A stretch of DNA of 64,000 nt, taken from positions 16,429-80,428 of the forward strand of contig JAENYX010000009.1 of NCBI GenBank assembly GCA_016841565.1, given 5' to 3'. Of this stretch, positions 8,552 through 17,605 are shown in pieces (the first letter of the stretch is position 1; the number at the start of each line of letters is the position of its first letter). A program made the position numbers and the translations under genes. The stretch comes from Clostridium thermobutyricum (GTDB lineage Bacteria > Bacillota > Clostridia > Ch29). The notes beneath the pieces are model-generated. The model saw nothing but the letters and a program-made list of their open reading frames with translations, had not been told where the DNA came from and ran no database searches.

Positions 8552-10675
8552 TTATTTCTCCTTGATAAATACATCATAAAGTTTTCTTTCCTGAGTTAAA
8601 CACCATTGCCGAAACTCTTCAGATGTTTCACTGAATTCTTCATCTAATTTTGCTCTTCCATCTTTATCTATTTCTACTTCAAATGTTTCATGGTTAATTT
8701 TATATACTGGTTCAAAATACTTAACCCGTTTTTTTGTTTTTACCTCATATCCAATTCTTTTAATATCTTTACAAAAAACCTGATAGTTCCGTTTCTTAAG
8801 CATTTCAAATTCCTTACTTCCTGGTTTGTAAGCTATAATTATGGATATATTAACTCCGGTTTCTGCAAATACATTAGCAGGTAAATCAAAAATTGCAACA
8901 ATTCTCATTCTTTCCATAAGCCATTTTCTTGCTTCTTTATGTGCATCTATTGACGCAATTGAATTTGATAATACAATACCCATTCTTCCATTCTCTTTTA
9001 AGAGTCTATAAGCATTTTCAAGAAAGATAATCCCTAAATCTATTTTTTTGCCACCATATTTACCCCATAATTCATAACATTCAATGACTTCTCTATCTTT
9101 ACTATCTTTAGGCTCAAATGCTCTATCTTCTCCAAAAGGGGGGTTAGTTAATACTACATCAAATTTTTTCAACATCTTATCATCTGGCCTATTCTCCCAT
9201 GCTCCGCGTTTATTCATAACTGGAATTAATTCTGCTAAATCTCCTTTTATATCAAACTTCGTTAACAAGGAACCATATCCTGGTTTAGCTTTTATCTTTG
9301 CATTACCATCACCATTTAGTAGCATATTTAAAGTTGCCAGTTTAACCATATCTTCATCAATCTCAAGGCCAAAAATATTATTATCATCCAACTTGCTTTT
9401 TGAGTTCACATAAGCCACTGAAAGAAAGTCTGCGATTCCAACAGTTGGGTCAATAACACTTTCATTACCTCTAGCATTCACGATGTTCACCATAAACTCT
9501 ATTAAGGGTAATGGCGTAACAAATTGTGCATTCTGGTCTTTTGAAAATGGTGTTGCAAATCTATAAAAAACTAACTGATATAAATCTGTCTTGTGCGATC
9601 TAACAAAAGAATAATCCTGGAACTGATTTACAACCTCTAATAATAGATTAATATGGTTTTCATTCTTTTCGTTTAGTGGATTATCTTTTAAAATTCTATA
9701 ATATGTTCCTGAAGCTTCATCTCTTAATTTGTTTATTCTTTTAATAAAAGTCTGTAAACTCTCGTCTGCAAGTGTTCTATAGTTTTTTTCTTCATCAGTA
9801 ATATAAAAATCTAGAAATATCTTTTTGTTCCTTTCATTTCTCTTCTCATCAAATATTTTTAGTGCTAGAATTTGTAAGAGAATTTCATATCCTTTCTGAT
9901 TTACCATGCCTTGCTTATCCATAGTTCTGAGTATAACTGACATTGCATTATTAATTTGCGTTGAATGAACCCCGGATATCACTTCTAAATCATCTATACT
10001 CCTTTTTGAGCGGTCTAGTACTTTTGATGCCGTCCGTGCGATTAAGTCTTCGAAACTCGGTAGATTAAAATATGGGTCGGGAAGGTGTAACGATAAGTCT
10101 TTCGACTGACTATTAATACCCAATATATTAAACTCTTCACTATATCTTAAAAATTTTCCCTTTACCTTTTTAAATAAATATAATTTTTCCGTATCGTATA
10201 GAATACCTAGACAGAAATCCCTTTCACTTTCCTTTAGATATGCTTTAAGCTGTTTATTCCATACAGACTCAATATCTTTACTATCTTCTTTCTTAAACTC
10301 AATAACTACTAATAAATGTTGTCTTAACCACTCAAGAGCTTCTAAATCATTATCATTATGATATTTTTCATACATCTCAAGCCAATCAGAACTATCAAAA
10401 ATAGCTGCATCTAATATTAAATGTGATGACCTTTTATTTCCCTTTGGAAGATGAATCTCTGTTCCGATGTAATCTTTTGGATATAGGCCGGAATTCACAG
10501 CAGCATATAAGAATTGCCACTTATAGTATTGCTCATTCTTTTTGTCTGTACTATATATTATTTTAGCAGTCTTCTTAAATGTTAAATGTTCAGGTAAAAA
10601 ACACTCATACTCTTTGCATGTACTGTATCTATAATTAAATTCCTCCTTATAAAAAGAAAAAGTATATCCCAACAC
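8552..10675 (-). CDS. N6-adenine DNA methyltransferase with N-terminal PD-(D/E)XK-like nuclease domain
   Basis: Motif I-like VIDPTVGIADFL, motif IV VLTNPPFGEDRAF; N-terminal LILDAAIFD...LLVVIEFKKED resembles an HsdR_N/PD-(D/E)XK core. Confidence 0.78.
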   Translation of the reverse strand: MLGYTFSFYKEEFNYRYSTCKEYECFLPEHLTFKKTAKIIYSTDKKNEQYYKWQFLYAAVNSGLYPKDYIGTEIHLPKGNKRSSHLILDAAIFDSSDWLEMYEKYHNDNDLEALEWLRQHLLVVIEFKKEDSKDIESVWNKQLKAYLKESERDFCLGILYDTEKLYLFKKVKGKFLRYSEEFNILGINSQSKDLSLHLPDPYFNLPSFEDLIARTASKVLDRSKRSIDDLEVISGVHSTQINNAMSVILRTMDKQGMVNQKGYEILLQILALKIFDEKRNERNKKIFLDFYITDEEKNYRTLADESLQTFIKRINKLRDEASGTYYRILKDNPLNEKNENHINLLLEVVNQFQDYSFVRSHKTDLYQLVFYRFATPFSKDQNAQFVTPLPLIEFMVNIVNARGNESVIDPTVGIADFLSVAYVNSKSKLDDNNIFGLEIDEDMVKLATLNMLLNGDGNAKIKAKPGYGSLLTKFDIKGDLAELIPVMNKRGAWENRPDDKMLKKFDVVLTNPPFGEDRAFEPKDSKDREVIECYELWGKYGGKKIDLGIIFLENAYRLLKENGRMGIVLSNSIASIDAHKEARKWLMERMRIVAIFDLPANVFAETGVNISIIIAYKPGSKEFEMLKKRNYQVFCKDIKRIGYEVKTKKRVKYFEPVYKINHETFEVEIDKDGRAKLDEEFSETSEEFRQWCLTQERKLYDVFIKEK

Positions 10676-10881
10676 TATCGCCTCCTATCATAATAATTAG
10701 TGCAATCATTGGCATTTTTCACATTCGGTTTTTCCTTTTTATTGATTATTCATGTTAAATATTAATCATTATTCTGGCAGATTACATGCACCATAAGGCA
10801 CATAACCATGGCCTCTGCATCTTAGAAACTGTCAAGCTATAAATAATTAATTCAATAAAACTCACGTTTTTCCTTCACAAA

Positions 10882-10911
10882 ACAGAAAAATGCTAGGCAT
10901 AGTTGCCTAGC
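10882..10911 (-). terminator. Terminator downstream of the small Ntn-hydrolase partner gene
   Basis: Minus GCTAGGCAACTATGCCTAGC then ATTTTTCTGTTTT. Confidence 0.65.
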
Positions 10912-10933
10912 TTGATACTAATCTAGATATATA

Positions 10934-11116
10934 CTATTTAGAATGGATGCTACTAGTAGCTTGGGCTCTTACTCTCTCCAATGCTTTATTTGCAAGTATT
11001 GTCCCATAGCAGCTTGGGTCATCTTTTAGCTTTTTATACTTTTCCTCTTCTACTACAGTAGGTAAATATTCTTTTTCCCATTCTTCTATTGACTTATAAA
11101 CTTTTTCTTTACACAT
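10934..11116 (-). CDS. Small (60 aa) protein translationally coupled to the Ntn hydrolase
   Basis: MCKEKVYKSIEEWEKEYLPTVVEEEKYKKLKDDPSCYGTILANKALERVRAQATSSIHSK; its ATG lies in ATGTGTAA, overlapping the upstream stop codon. Confidence 0.65.
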   Translation of the reverse strand: MCKEKVYKSIEEWEKEYLPTVVEEEKYKKLKDDPSCYGTILANKALERVRAQATSSIHSK

Positions 11117-12416
11117 CATCGCCACAACTATCATCCTCCCTAAAATAATTCTGAAAAAACTGTAAATTACACTCTTTGTTAAAATAATGTTTTCTTTTAA
11201 TCCAAATAAATCCGTCACCACGAGATATAACTGCTACATCAATAGGGCCTCCCACAGTTTCTGCTTCCATAGTTATTTTTCGTTTAAGTGATGTTAAGTT
11301 AATTAATGCTTCCGCTAATGCCGCTAACTCGTCTTTTGGAAGATGCGCTACTACATTTAAGATGCGGTCAATATGGTTTTCCCTAATATGTTTTAACATT
11401 TCATTTCTAAATTCTTTGAATAGATCATTACCCTTTTTATTTAGTAATTTTGTTAATTCATCTTTTTTGTCGCCTACTTCAATATAGCCTAATAATATTT
11501 TCGGATAATTCTTTATAGTTTGCCCAATATAATTATCAATAAACTTAAACAAGTTCGGATTAATGCCTTGGATAAAAGTATGCACCATCTCATCTTGAGC
11601 AAATGGCGTTATAGCGGCTGAACAGCCCACGCCAATATTGGTTGTTTTGTTGTCTTCTTTCTTATACTTGAGTTTACCATCTACTATCCCTTCGACTCTA
11701 TATGCCATAAGCGAAGGAAACAAATCTTCTCTGCCAAAACCTGCTATAACAACTCCAGAAACGATGCTACTAAATATATCTTTACAGAACGTACACGTAG
11801 CGATATATTTTAATTTAGTTATTTCTGATTTGCTTAAAGGTAAATCAACAAATATTTCATGAATTATCTTTTCTAAAAGAGAATCCCTTTGTTTGACAAA
11901 ATCATCAATAAACTCTTCTGTAAAATCGGATAATAGTTCATGCTCTTCCAATAACTTATGATGCTTATCGATTGTAGATTGAGTTATTTGCTTTGTAAAT
12001 GAATGAGTTAATTTATTCTTTTTTTCAATATGTTTTATTGCTATCTGCTTAATCTCTTCTCTCATCATTAAATAATATGAATATATATTATCTTCAATGT
12101 ATTCTGTTTTTTGACTTTCAGAATAAAAAGATGAGTTTTCAGATAGAAATTTTAAAAAATCTTCACAATACTCCTTCAGTTCAGAATATGCGTATTTGCC
12201 AATTTTTGTACGGTATGTTTTAATAATTGTCTCCCATGGTATCCCCATAAACTGTGCATTTCCATAAATCATAATTCCTACTGGATTATATTTTGAAAGA
12301 GAGAAGAGTTTATTAGCAGAATTATATATCTTTTCTCGTTTACCTCCTAAGGTGACCGCGCTATCTGCTGCAAGTGCAACTGCCGTTTTATTCAATATAG
12401 CAATTTCTGCAGTCAT
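11109..12416 (-). CDS. Proteasome/HslV-like Ntn hydrolase, 435 aa
   Basis: M-TAEIAILNKTAVALAADSAVTLGGKREKIYNSANKLFSL...GIMIYGNAQF matches an HslV-like N-terminus (Thr after Met; D at position 17 and K near 33-35 in Thr1 numbering; Gly-containing loop). Confidence 0.65.
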   Translation of the reverse strand: MTAEIAILNKTAVALAADSAVTLGGKREKIYNSANKLFSLSKYNPVGIMIYGNAQFMGIPWETIIKTYRTKIGKYAYSELKEYCEDFLKFLSENSSFYSESQKTEYIEDNIYSYYLMMREEIKQIAIKHIEKKNKLTHSFTKQITQSTIDKHHKLLEEHELLSDFTEEFIDDFVKQRDSLLEKIIHEIFVDLPLSKSEITKLKYIATCTFCKDIFSSIVSGVVIAGFGREDLFPSLMAYRVEGIVDGKLKYKKEDNKTTNIGVGCSAAITPFAQDEMVHTFIQGINPNLFKFIDNYIGQTIKNYPKILLGYIEVGDKKDELTKLLNKKGNDLFKEFRNEMLKHIRENHIDRILNVVAHLPKDELAALAEALINLTSLKRKITMEAETVGGPIDVAVISRGDGFIWIKRKHYFNKECNLQFFQNYFREDDSCGDDV

Positions 12417-12583
12417 AGTATCACCTTCCGTTGCTTATTATATAATTATATGTTAATATTTCTTCTTTTTTTATTGAATTCCTCCTAAAAGGACATAATT
12501 AAGATTAATTTTTCCCTTATAAAAACATATCTGCATCATAAAACATATAAAACACTGTGTAATTAATATATTGCTGCAATATA

Positions 12584-12609
12584 TAAAAGGCCGGGGCATA
12601 GACCCCGGC
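12584..12609 (-). terminator. Terminator at the end of the lysis/late operon
   Basis: Minus GCCGGGGTCTATGCCCCGGC then CTTTTATAT. Confidence 0.75.
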
Positions 12610-12617
12610 TAATAATC

Positions 12618-13991
12618 CTACCAAACAATAACTGAAAATAGTCTCCTGGTAGTGGATTTATGAAGTTTTCCATCTACCTTTAATATTGTACTCCCTCCCC
12701 CATCAAGGGTTATCCCTCTATCGCAGCCCAGGTTCTTCAACGTATGCTGCCCTCGTTCTATACTACTATCCGGCCTAACGGCAATTACGGCCTTTCGTTT
12801 ATTCGGATTATACCCTAAAACTGGCCGCCATGTAGCCCTAGCTATATCATCATATGGAGCAACAAAACCTGCCGATTTCATTTGGATTTCCGGTAGGATA
12901 GTACACCCTGACACCGCAAACCATACGTTTGGTTCTTTGTCTATAGTAAGTAACTCTCTGACAGCCACCGCTCCGTTTCGGTATACTATGAGCGTCCCGG
13001 CAGGTTTATCATGCGGTTGCCAGTTGTTTATTATTACTCCTTTGGATACCAGTATTCCCAATGGATATGTCTCGCCATTCGGTAAATGCCACTGGTAGCC
13101 GGAGGTAACGAAGTTGTCCAGGGGTATCAAATGCCCTGGTTTATCAAATATGGCTATCCTCAAGGCCATTGGGTCAACTTCTACAACATGGGTTTGGGAC
13201 ACTTTGTAATATTCGTATGTTAATGTATCAGGAGGTCTTGCTTTCAATGCTCCCCATGTTTCAGGGCCTACTATTCCGTCTACCTTTAGCCCGTTGGCCT
13301 TTTGGAATTCAATAACTGCGGCTTCGGTTAATGGGCCAAAACTGCCGTCTACTTCTAGACCGCCCAATAATCTTTGTAACTCTTTCACGGCCTCTCCCTT
13401 GTCCCCTCGTCTTAATACTGGTTGCGGTGGCTCTGGTTTCGGCGGTTCCGGTTTCCGCTCCTTCTCCCGCATATACGCATCAAAACCGGCGGCTATTCCT
13501 TGGCATATCTTCTCAATGTTCAAATACTGCAGGTCGTCTGTGTTGTCCAGGAACAGAATATCGATTATTACAGTCGTTGTACTCCCGGTCAATCGGTTCA
13601 TATAATAGTAATCCTCGCCCTTGCTGTTTTCCTTACTGAATACCCGCCTTATAGGAAGCTCTGTCGCCTCGCTCAAACAACGGGCAATATGCTGTGCCAG
13701 TTCTTCTCCGGCTTTGCTGAATTTTGAATGTATTACTTCAATCCCCCTGGCGTTGCCACCGCCAATATTGTAATGTACCGAAAGACAGTAATCGTATTTG
13801 TCTTTCACTATCTCTGCACGGGTGTTACTGTTTAATGTCATGTCCTGCCGCCGGGTCATATTCGGCTCGTATTCATCCAGCAGTTCTGCTAGCCTTAATG
13901 CCGTCGGTAATGTTAGGAATTTTTCGGTATACCCATTCGCTATTCCCCCTGGGTCGCCTCCACCGTGGCCCGGGTCAATAATAAGCTTCAC
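12618..13991 (-). CDS. Endolysin: amidase_3 + peptidoglycan-binding_1 + phosphodiester glycosidase (NAGPA-like)
   Basis: IIDPGHGGGDPGG (amidase_3), GEAVKELQRLLGGLEVDGSFGPLTEAAVIEFQKANGLKVDGIVGPETW (PG_binding_1), C-terminal GCDRGITLDGGGSTILKVDGK (NAGPA-type). Confidence 0.88.
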   Translation of the reverse strand: MKLIIDPGHGGGDPGGIANGYTEKFLTLPTALRLAELLDEYEPNMTRRQDMTLNSNTRAEIVKDKYDYCLSVHYNIGGGNARGIEVIHSKFSKAGEELAQHIARCLSEATELPIRRVFSKENSKGEDYYYMNRLTGSTTTVIIDILFLDNTDDLQYLNIEKICQGIAAGFDAYMREKERKPEPPKPEPPQPVLRRGDKGEAVKELQRLLGGLEVDGSFGPLTEAAVIEFQKANGLKVDGIVGPETWGALKARPPDTLTYEYYKVSQTHVVEVDPMALRIAIFDKPGHLIPLDNFVTSGYQWHLPNGETYPLGILVSKGVIINNWQPHDKPAGTLIVYRNGAVAVRELLTIDKEPNVWFAVSGCTILPEIQMKSAGFVAPYDDIARATWRPVLGYNPNKRKAVIAVRPDSSIERGQHTLKNLGCDRGITLDGGGSTILKVDGKLHKSTTRRLFSVIVW

Positions 13992-13992
13992 A

Positions 13993-14289
13993 TTATCCCT
14001 CCTTCTTTCTTTCAGCAGTTAACGCATAGGAACCCATAGCTGTCATAGCCACCAACACGCCGTTAAGCACAAGAAGAAATACATTCTCCGCATTAAGAGC
14101 CTTTTGGAAATATGCTACGCCAAACATAACTATCTCCGCATATAAAAAAACCACCCAGCGGGTGTGTATTTTGGCGATATATTTGTCTATCAACTCTTTT
14201 GTAAACTGTACCATCAGGTTTACCGTGAATACTGTTCCGGCATAGGTAGCCAGGTAATTCATAGTGATGAACTCATTCATGCCTTCCAT
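13993..14289 (-). CDS. Phage holin family protein
   Basis: 98 aa, several hydrophobic segments, next to the endolysin. Confidence 0.7.
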   Translation of the reverse strand: MEGMNEFITMNYLATYAGTVFTVNLMVQFTKELIDKYIAKIHTRWVVFLYAEIVMFGVAYFQKALNAENVFLLVLNGVLVAMTAMGSYALTAERKKEG

Positions 14290-14293
14290 GCTC

Positions 14294-14515
14294 TCACCTC
14301 CCTATAGTCTGGATATACCAAATAAAAAAAGTCACCAATGAACCAATGATGGTGACTACAAGGGCCTTAATCCATGATGTTAGGTTGGACAACTCCTTGC
14401 ATAAATTTCTGATTTGTACCTTTTGCTTTGCATCACTTATTTCTAATGCTACAATCCTGTCCTCATGGCCTTTTAACTGGCCGACTACTTCATCATGCCT
14501 GTCACATACTCCCAT
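14294..14515 (-). CDS. Hemolysin XhlA-like lysis accessory protein
   Basis: Coiled coil then C-terminal TM: MGVCDRHDEVVGQLKGHEDRIVALE...WIKALVVTIIGSLVTFFIWYIQ; start moved to internal Met. Confidence 0.7.
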   Translation of the reverse strand: MGVCDRHDEVVGQLKGHEDRIVALEISDAKQKVQIRNLCKELSNLTSWIKALVVTIIGSLVTFFIWYIQTIGR

Positions 14516-14528
14516 AGGCCACCCCTCC

Positions 14529-15635
14529 CTACCTTCTAACTTCCGCACTTATTTGCTCAAGTTCGGCTTTAATCCTATCCGTCAATGTCGGCCATGTATT
14601 GCCGAAAACCGCTTCTAGTCTAAACCCACTTGGCTCGTATATCTCTTTTACTTCGATTATCCGGGTGTTTAGGGTAACACCCCAATCCTTACTCTGGATA
14701 GTTACTATGTCGCCTAAATCCCAATCCTGCCCATAAACAAAAGGCCCATAGGTTAATACCTCGGCCTCGAATAATGCCTGCCTATTTAGCTCTGACAGCC
14801 TCTGCTGGCCCCGAACATGAAGGGCCCCCACTTCTTCAACATCTCTGGCATCTATAAATACTTCCCGGCGTTCTGCCCCGGTAGCTGTTCCAACTTCGAC
14901 AATTGTCCTTTCTATACCTTCGCCTTGACCACCGACATAAGCAAAGTTTTTATATCCTATGTCGCTTTCAGCGTATCTTTGCCCTTTGATAGCATCAAGG
15001 TCGGTGGAGAATATGACTGGTGGGTTTTCTGTCTGCCCTGCGGTCAAATCCCGGCCTGCGTATACTTCAAATACCCATTTCATCTGTGTAAAATCGGGGT
15101 GTATATTCCATCCAAGTCCGGCTGCAAGGCTTATCTTTTCCAATTCTTCTGCAACAGATTTCAACCTGCTTTGCCATTCCATGTTGCTTCCCCTGCCTTG
15201 GTCGGGTGCTATAGCCATAAAGCCAACCTTCCGGCCTGTATCTACCGGATTTATAAAATGGGCATCAATATAATGCTTCATCACCGTTTCTGCAGGGCCG
15301 ATGATGCTATCATGCTCCTGCCCTACCGGTGGAATTGTTATTCTCCAATCTGCCGCCGCAGATAGAGCATGACCGGTTATGTTCCATTGTTCACTTACCT
15401 TTCCCCTTTCATCAAGACCGATTTGCCGGTCAACAATAAAACCAGCCTTGGACGGTTCTTTTCCTAATACGATTATGTTTCCCTTTTGTAGCTTGTTGGC
15501 ATTCTGTTTGTGGCGGTTAATCTGTAGCTGAAACTCTCCGGGCCGGTGCCATCGGCGAATAAATATAAGGGCTTCGTAGTTGTCTATCTCCGTTACGAAT
15601 TCAAGCTGTGGGGTAAATATGCGGATTGGCTTCAT
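14529..15635 (-). CDS. Siphovirus ReqiPepy6 Gp37-like (tail-associated) protein
   Basis: MKPIRIFTPQLEFVTEIDNYEALIFIRRWHRPGEFQLQIN; position after Dit and baseplate genes. Confidence 0.75.
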   Translation of the reverse strand: MKPIRIFTPQLEFVTEIDNYEALIFIRRWHRPGEFQLQINRHKQNANKLQKGNIIVLGKEPSKAGFIVDRQIGLDERGKVSEQWNITGHALSAAADWRITIPPVGQEHDSIIGPAETVMKHYIDAHFINPVDTGRKVGFMAIAPDQGRGSNMEWQSRLKSVAEELEKISLAAGLGWNIHPDFTQMKWVFEVYAGRDLTAGQTENPPVIFSTDLDAIKGQRYAESDIGYKNFAYVGGQGEGIERTIVEVGTATGAERREVFIDARDVEEVGALHVRGQQRLSELNRQALFEAEVLTYGPFVYGQDWDLGDIVTIQSKDWGVTLNTRIIEVKEIYEPSGFRLEAVFGNTWPTLTDRIKAELEQISAEVRR

Positions 15636-15648
15636 TTTATCACCCGCT

Positions 15649-15789
15649 TTACAGGTTGTTCTTAATCTCGTCCTTCTCGTCTTCGGTCAATGCCGGGTAT
15701 CCAATTAAAACTTCCTCTACTTCTTTGTCCTCTTGTGTCATCCTATTCTTCACTACGCGGACAAATATGTTAAGTTTCCATTTAGGCAT
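15649..15789 (-). CDS. Small phage protein (46 aa), XkdX-like position
   Basis: Not in the ORF track (<60 aa): MPKWKLNIFVRVVKNRMTQEDKEVEEVLIGYPALTEDEKDEIKNNL. Confidence 0.5.
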   Translation of the reverse strand: MPKWKLNIFVRVVKNRMTQEDKEVEEVLIGYPALTEDEKDEIKNNL

Positions 15790-16063
15790 CTATAGCACCC
15801 CCTAATATGGCGGCTATTGCCTGCTCTATATCATCAAGTCGCTGTTCTATTATGCTTTTCTCCTGTTCCTTCGGCATAATAGTTTCTTCCTGTGCAAAAT
15901 TAGCAATCATTTCTTCTGCAAGTGCAATAGATTCCGCTTCAGTCATTTGTTGTCGAGTGCCGGGGAAGAACGGCTGATTTAATATTTCCGCCTCATCCCT
16001 AAATATTTTAAATCCAGCATGATTATCCGAAATTGGATATAGCTCATATCTAAAATTGCTCAT
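15782..16063 (-). CDS. Phage hypothetical protein
   Basis: 93 aa, in operon between tail genes. Confidence 0.6.
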   Translation of the reverse strand: MSNFRYELYPISDNHAGFKIFRDEAEILNQPFFPGTRQQMTEAESIALAEEMIANFAQEETIMPKEQEKSIIEQRLDDIEQAIAAILGGAIDA

Positions 16064-16075
16064 ATAAGCACCCCC

Positions 16076-17602
16076 TTAAAATTCAGCAAGGAGCCCAAAA
16101 ATAGCACTCTGCGAACATATGAGTATCATTTTATGGGATGTATTGTATTTCAGCCCCTTGCTATACGGTATATAAGTCGTAGTGACAGATTGTCCAGTAT
16201 CCTTATTTGTAATCCTAACAAAACCGTTGCCACTAGATGCATAATCCTCTATATATAGAATATGATTATCTCCGGCGTCACGGTTTATATAGTTATTCAA
16301 TGGCTCGCTCCATCCCGAGGAATGAGTACCGGAAGAGATGTTATAATTATATTTTTGGATGCCATCACGATTATAGTTAATCGAATGAGTAGCTTTATCG
16401 TACCAAAGATACTTATCCCCTACTGTACTCGTTGAATTGGTTTGGGAATATAGCGTACTAGCTGTATCATTTGAAAGATTATATCGCCATAATCTCTTAT
16501 AGTAACTATCACTACTGCCATCATAGTAATGGCCACCCAAAATATAAAGATATTGGCCATCAGAACATATAACCGGGCTAATAGGTTTATAGTTATCATT
16601 TGCAATTTCATAACTATAGAATGAACCTATTAATGTTGCCACCCCTCCATTTATGGGGAATTGATATAACTCGACTAATACGCCCTCTGTGCCAGAAGAT
16701 TTATATCTGCTATGCACAATATAGAAGTAATCCCCAACCCTAGCAATAGATGATGGGCTAATAGGCAGAGCACCGGTATAGAGTGCATTTATATTAGAAA
16801 GGTCTGAAATATCTATTATGCTGAAACTCGACCCGGTGGTTATTAATAAACGATTACCATAAGCATAGAAGTTACCGATTACACCTAAATCGGAGAGTGC
16901 AACAAGCTGAATGCGGTTCTGTAAAATAGTATAAACCGATTTATCAAACATCTTCTTATGAGTATAGAATGTATCTCCATTTATTATATTCATCAAAAGA
17001 GGATTGTCCTCAATATCAGCCTTCTCCTGCGGCGTCAACTGGTCGGGGAAATGAACATACAACCATGCGTCAAGCGGTACTGCCCCCTTCGGGTACCATG
17101 CAGGCTTTGCTTGATACCGGACATATCCGCATATCGCTTCATTATCCCGTTCATCAGTTATATCATCCGCCAGTATAATGCCGCTTGCGGCCCTTACTCT
17201 TACTTGTGCTAAACTTATTTCGTGTATATTTCCTTCTCTAACAGGTTCCGGGGGAACGGGGTTAACGTTCACTTCGCCCTTTCGGACAAAAGCTTTAATA
17301 TATCGGTTTTCATCATTCAAATCCAATCGCAATACAACCCTGTCAATCCTGTCATTGACCGGGTCAGCGGCTTCATGAGTTAACTCCAAGTCACTATCGT
17401 TTTCATAAAAATAACCTTCGATAAAAGCTCTTCCAGACTTGACTGTGCTGTTCATGCTATCGCCTGCGGCGGTCACTTCCAGAGAATCAAGCTGTTCCCC
17501 GAATATCCCTCCTTTTATGAGGGTGCTAAAATATTTCGCCCAATCGGAAGAATAATACCGCCTGTCCCCAAAACTTCGGAAAAACATGGATTTCTCTGCC
17601 AT
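16076..17602 (-). CDS. Baseplate/receptor-binding-like structural protein with C-terminal propeller-like repeats
   Basis: N-terminal FFRSFGDRRYYSSDWAKYFSTLIKGGIFG typical of BppU-like siphovirus proteins; C-terminal repeated beta-rich segments. Confidence 0.6.
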   Translation of the reverse strand: MAEKSMFFRSFGDRRYYSSDWAKYFSTLIKGGIFGEQLDSLEVTAAGDSMNSTVKSGRAFIEGYFYENDSDLELTHEAADPVNDRIDRVVLRLDLNDENRYIKAFVRKGEVNVNPVPPEPVREGNIHEISLAQVRVRAASGIILADDITDERDNEAICGYVRYQAKPAWYPKGAVPLDAWLYVHFPDQLTPQEKADIEDNPLLMNIINGDTFYTHKKMFDKSVYTILQNRIQLVALSDLGVIGNFYAYGNRLLITTGSSFSIIDISDLSNINALYTGALPISPSSIARVGDYFYIVHSRYKSSGTEGVLVELYQFPINGGVATLIGSFYSYEIANDNYKPISPVICSDGQYLYILGGHYYDGSSDSYYKRLWRYNLSNDTASTLYSQTNSTSTVGDKYLWYDKATHSINYNRDGIQKYNYNISSGTHSSGWSEPLNNYINRDAGDNHILYIEDYASSGNGFVRITNKDTGQSVTTTYIPYSKGLKYNTSHKMILICSQSAIFGLLAEF

Positions 17603-17605
17603 ACG

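Noticed and set aside
7056-10675. Complete type I R-M system
   Set aside because: No HsdR/helicase ORF is present in the window; annotated instead as S subunit plus fused nuclease-MTase.
16076-17602. Possible diversity-generating retroelement target in the tail protein
   Set aside because: No reverse transcriptase or template repeat found in the window.
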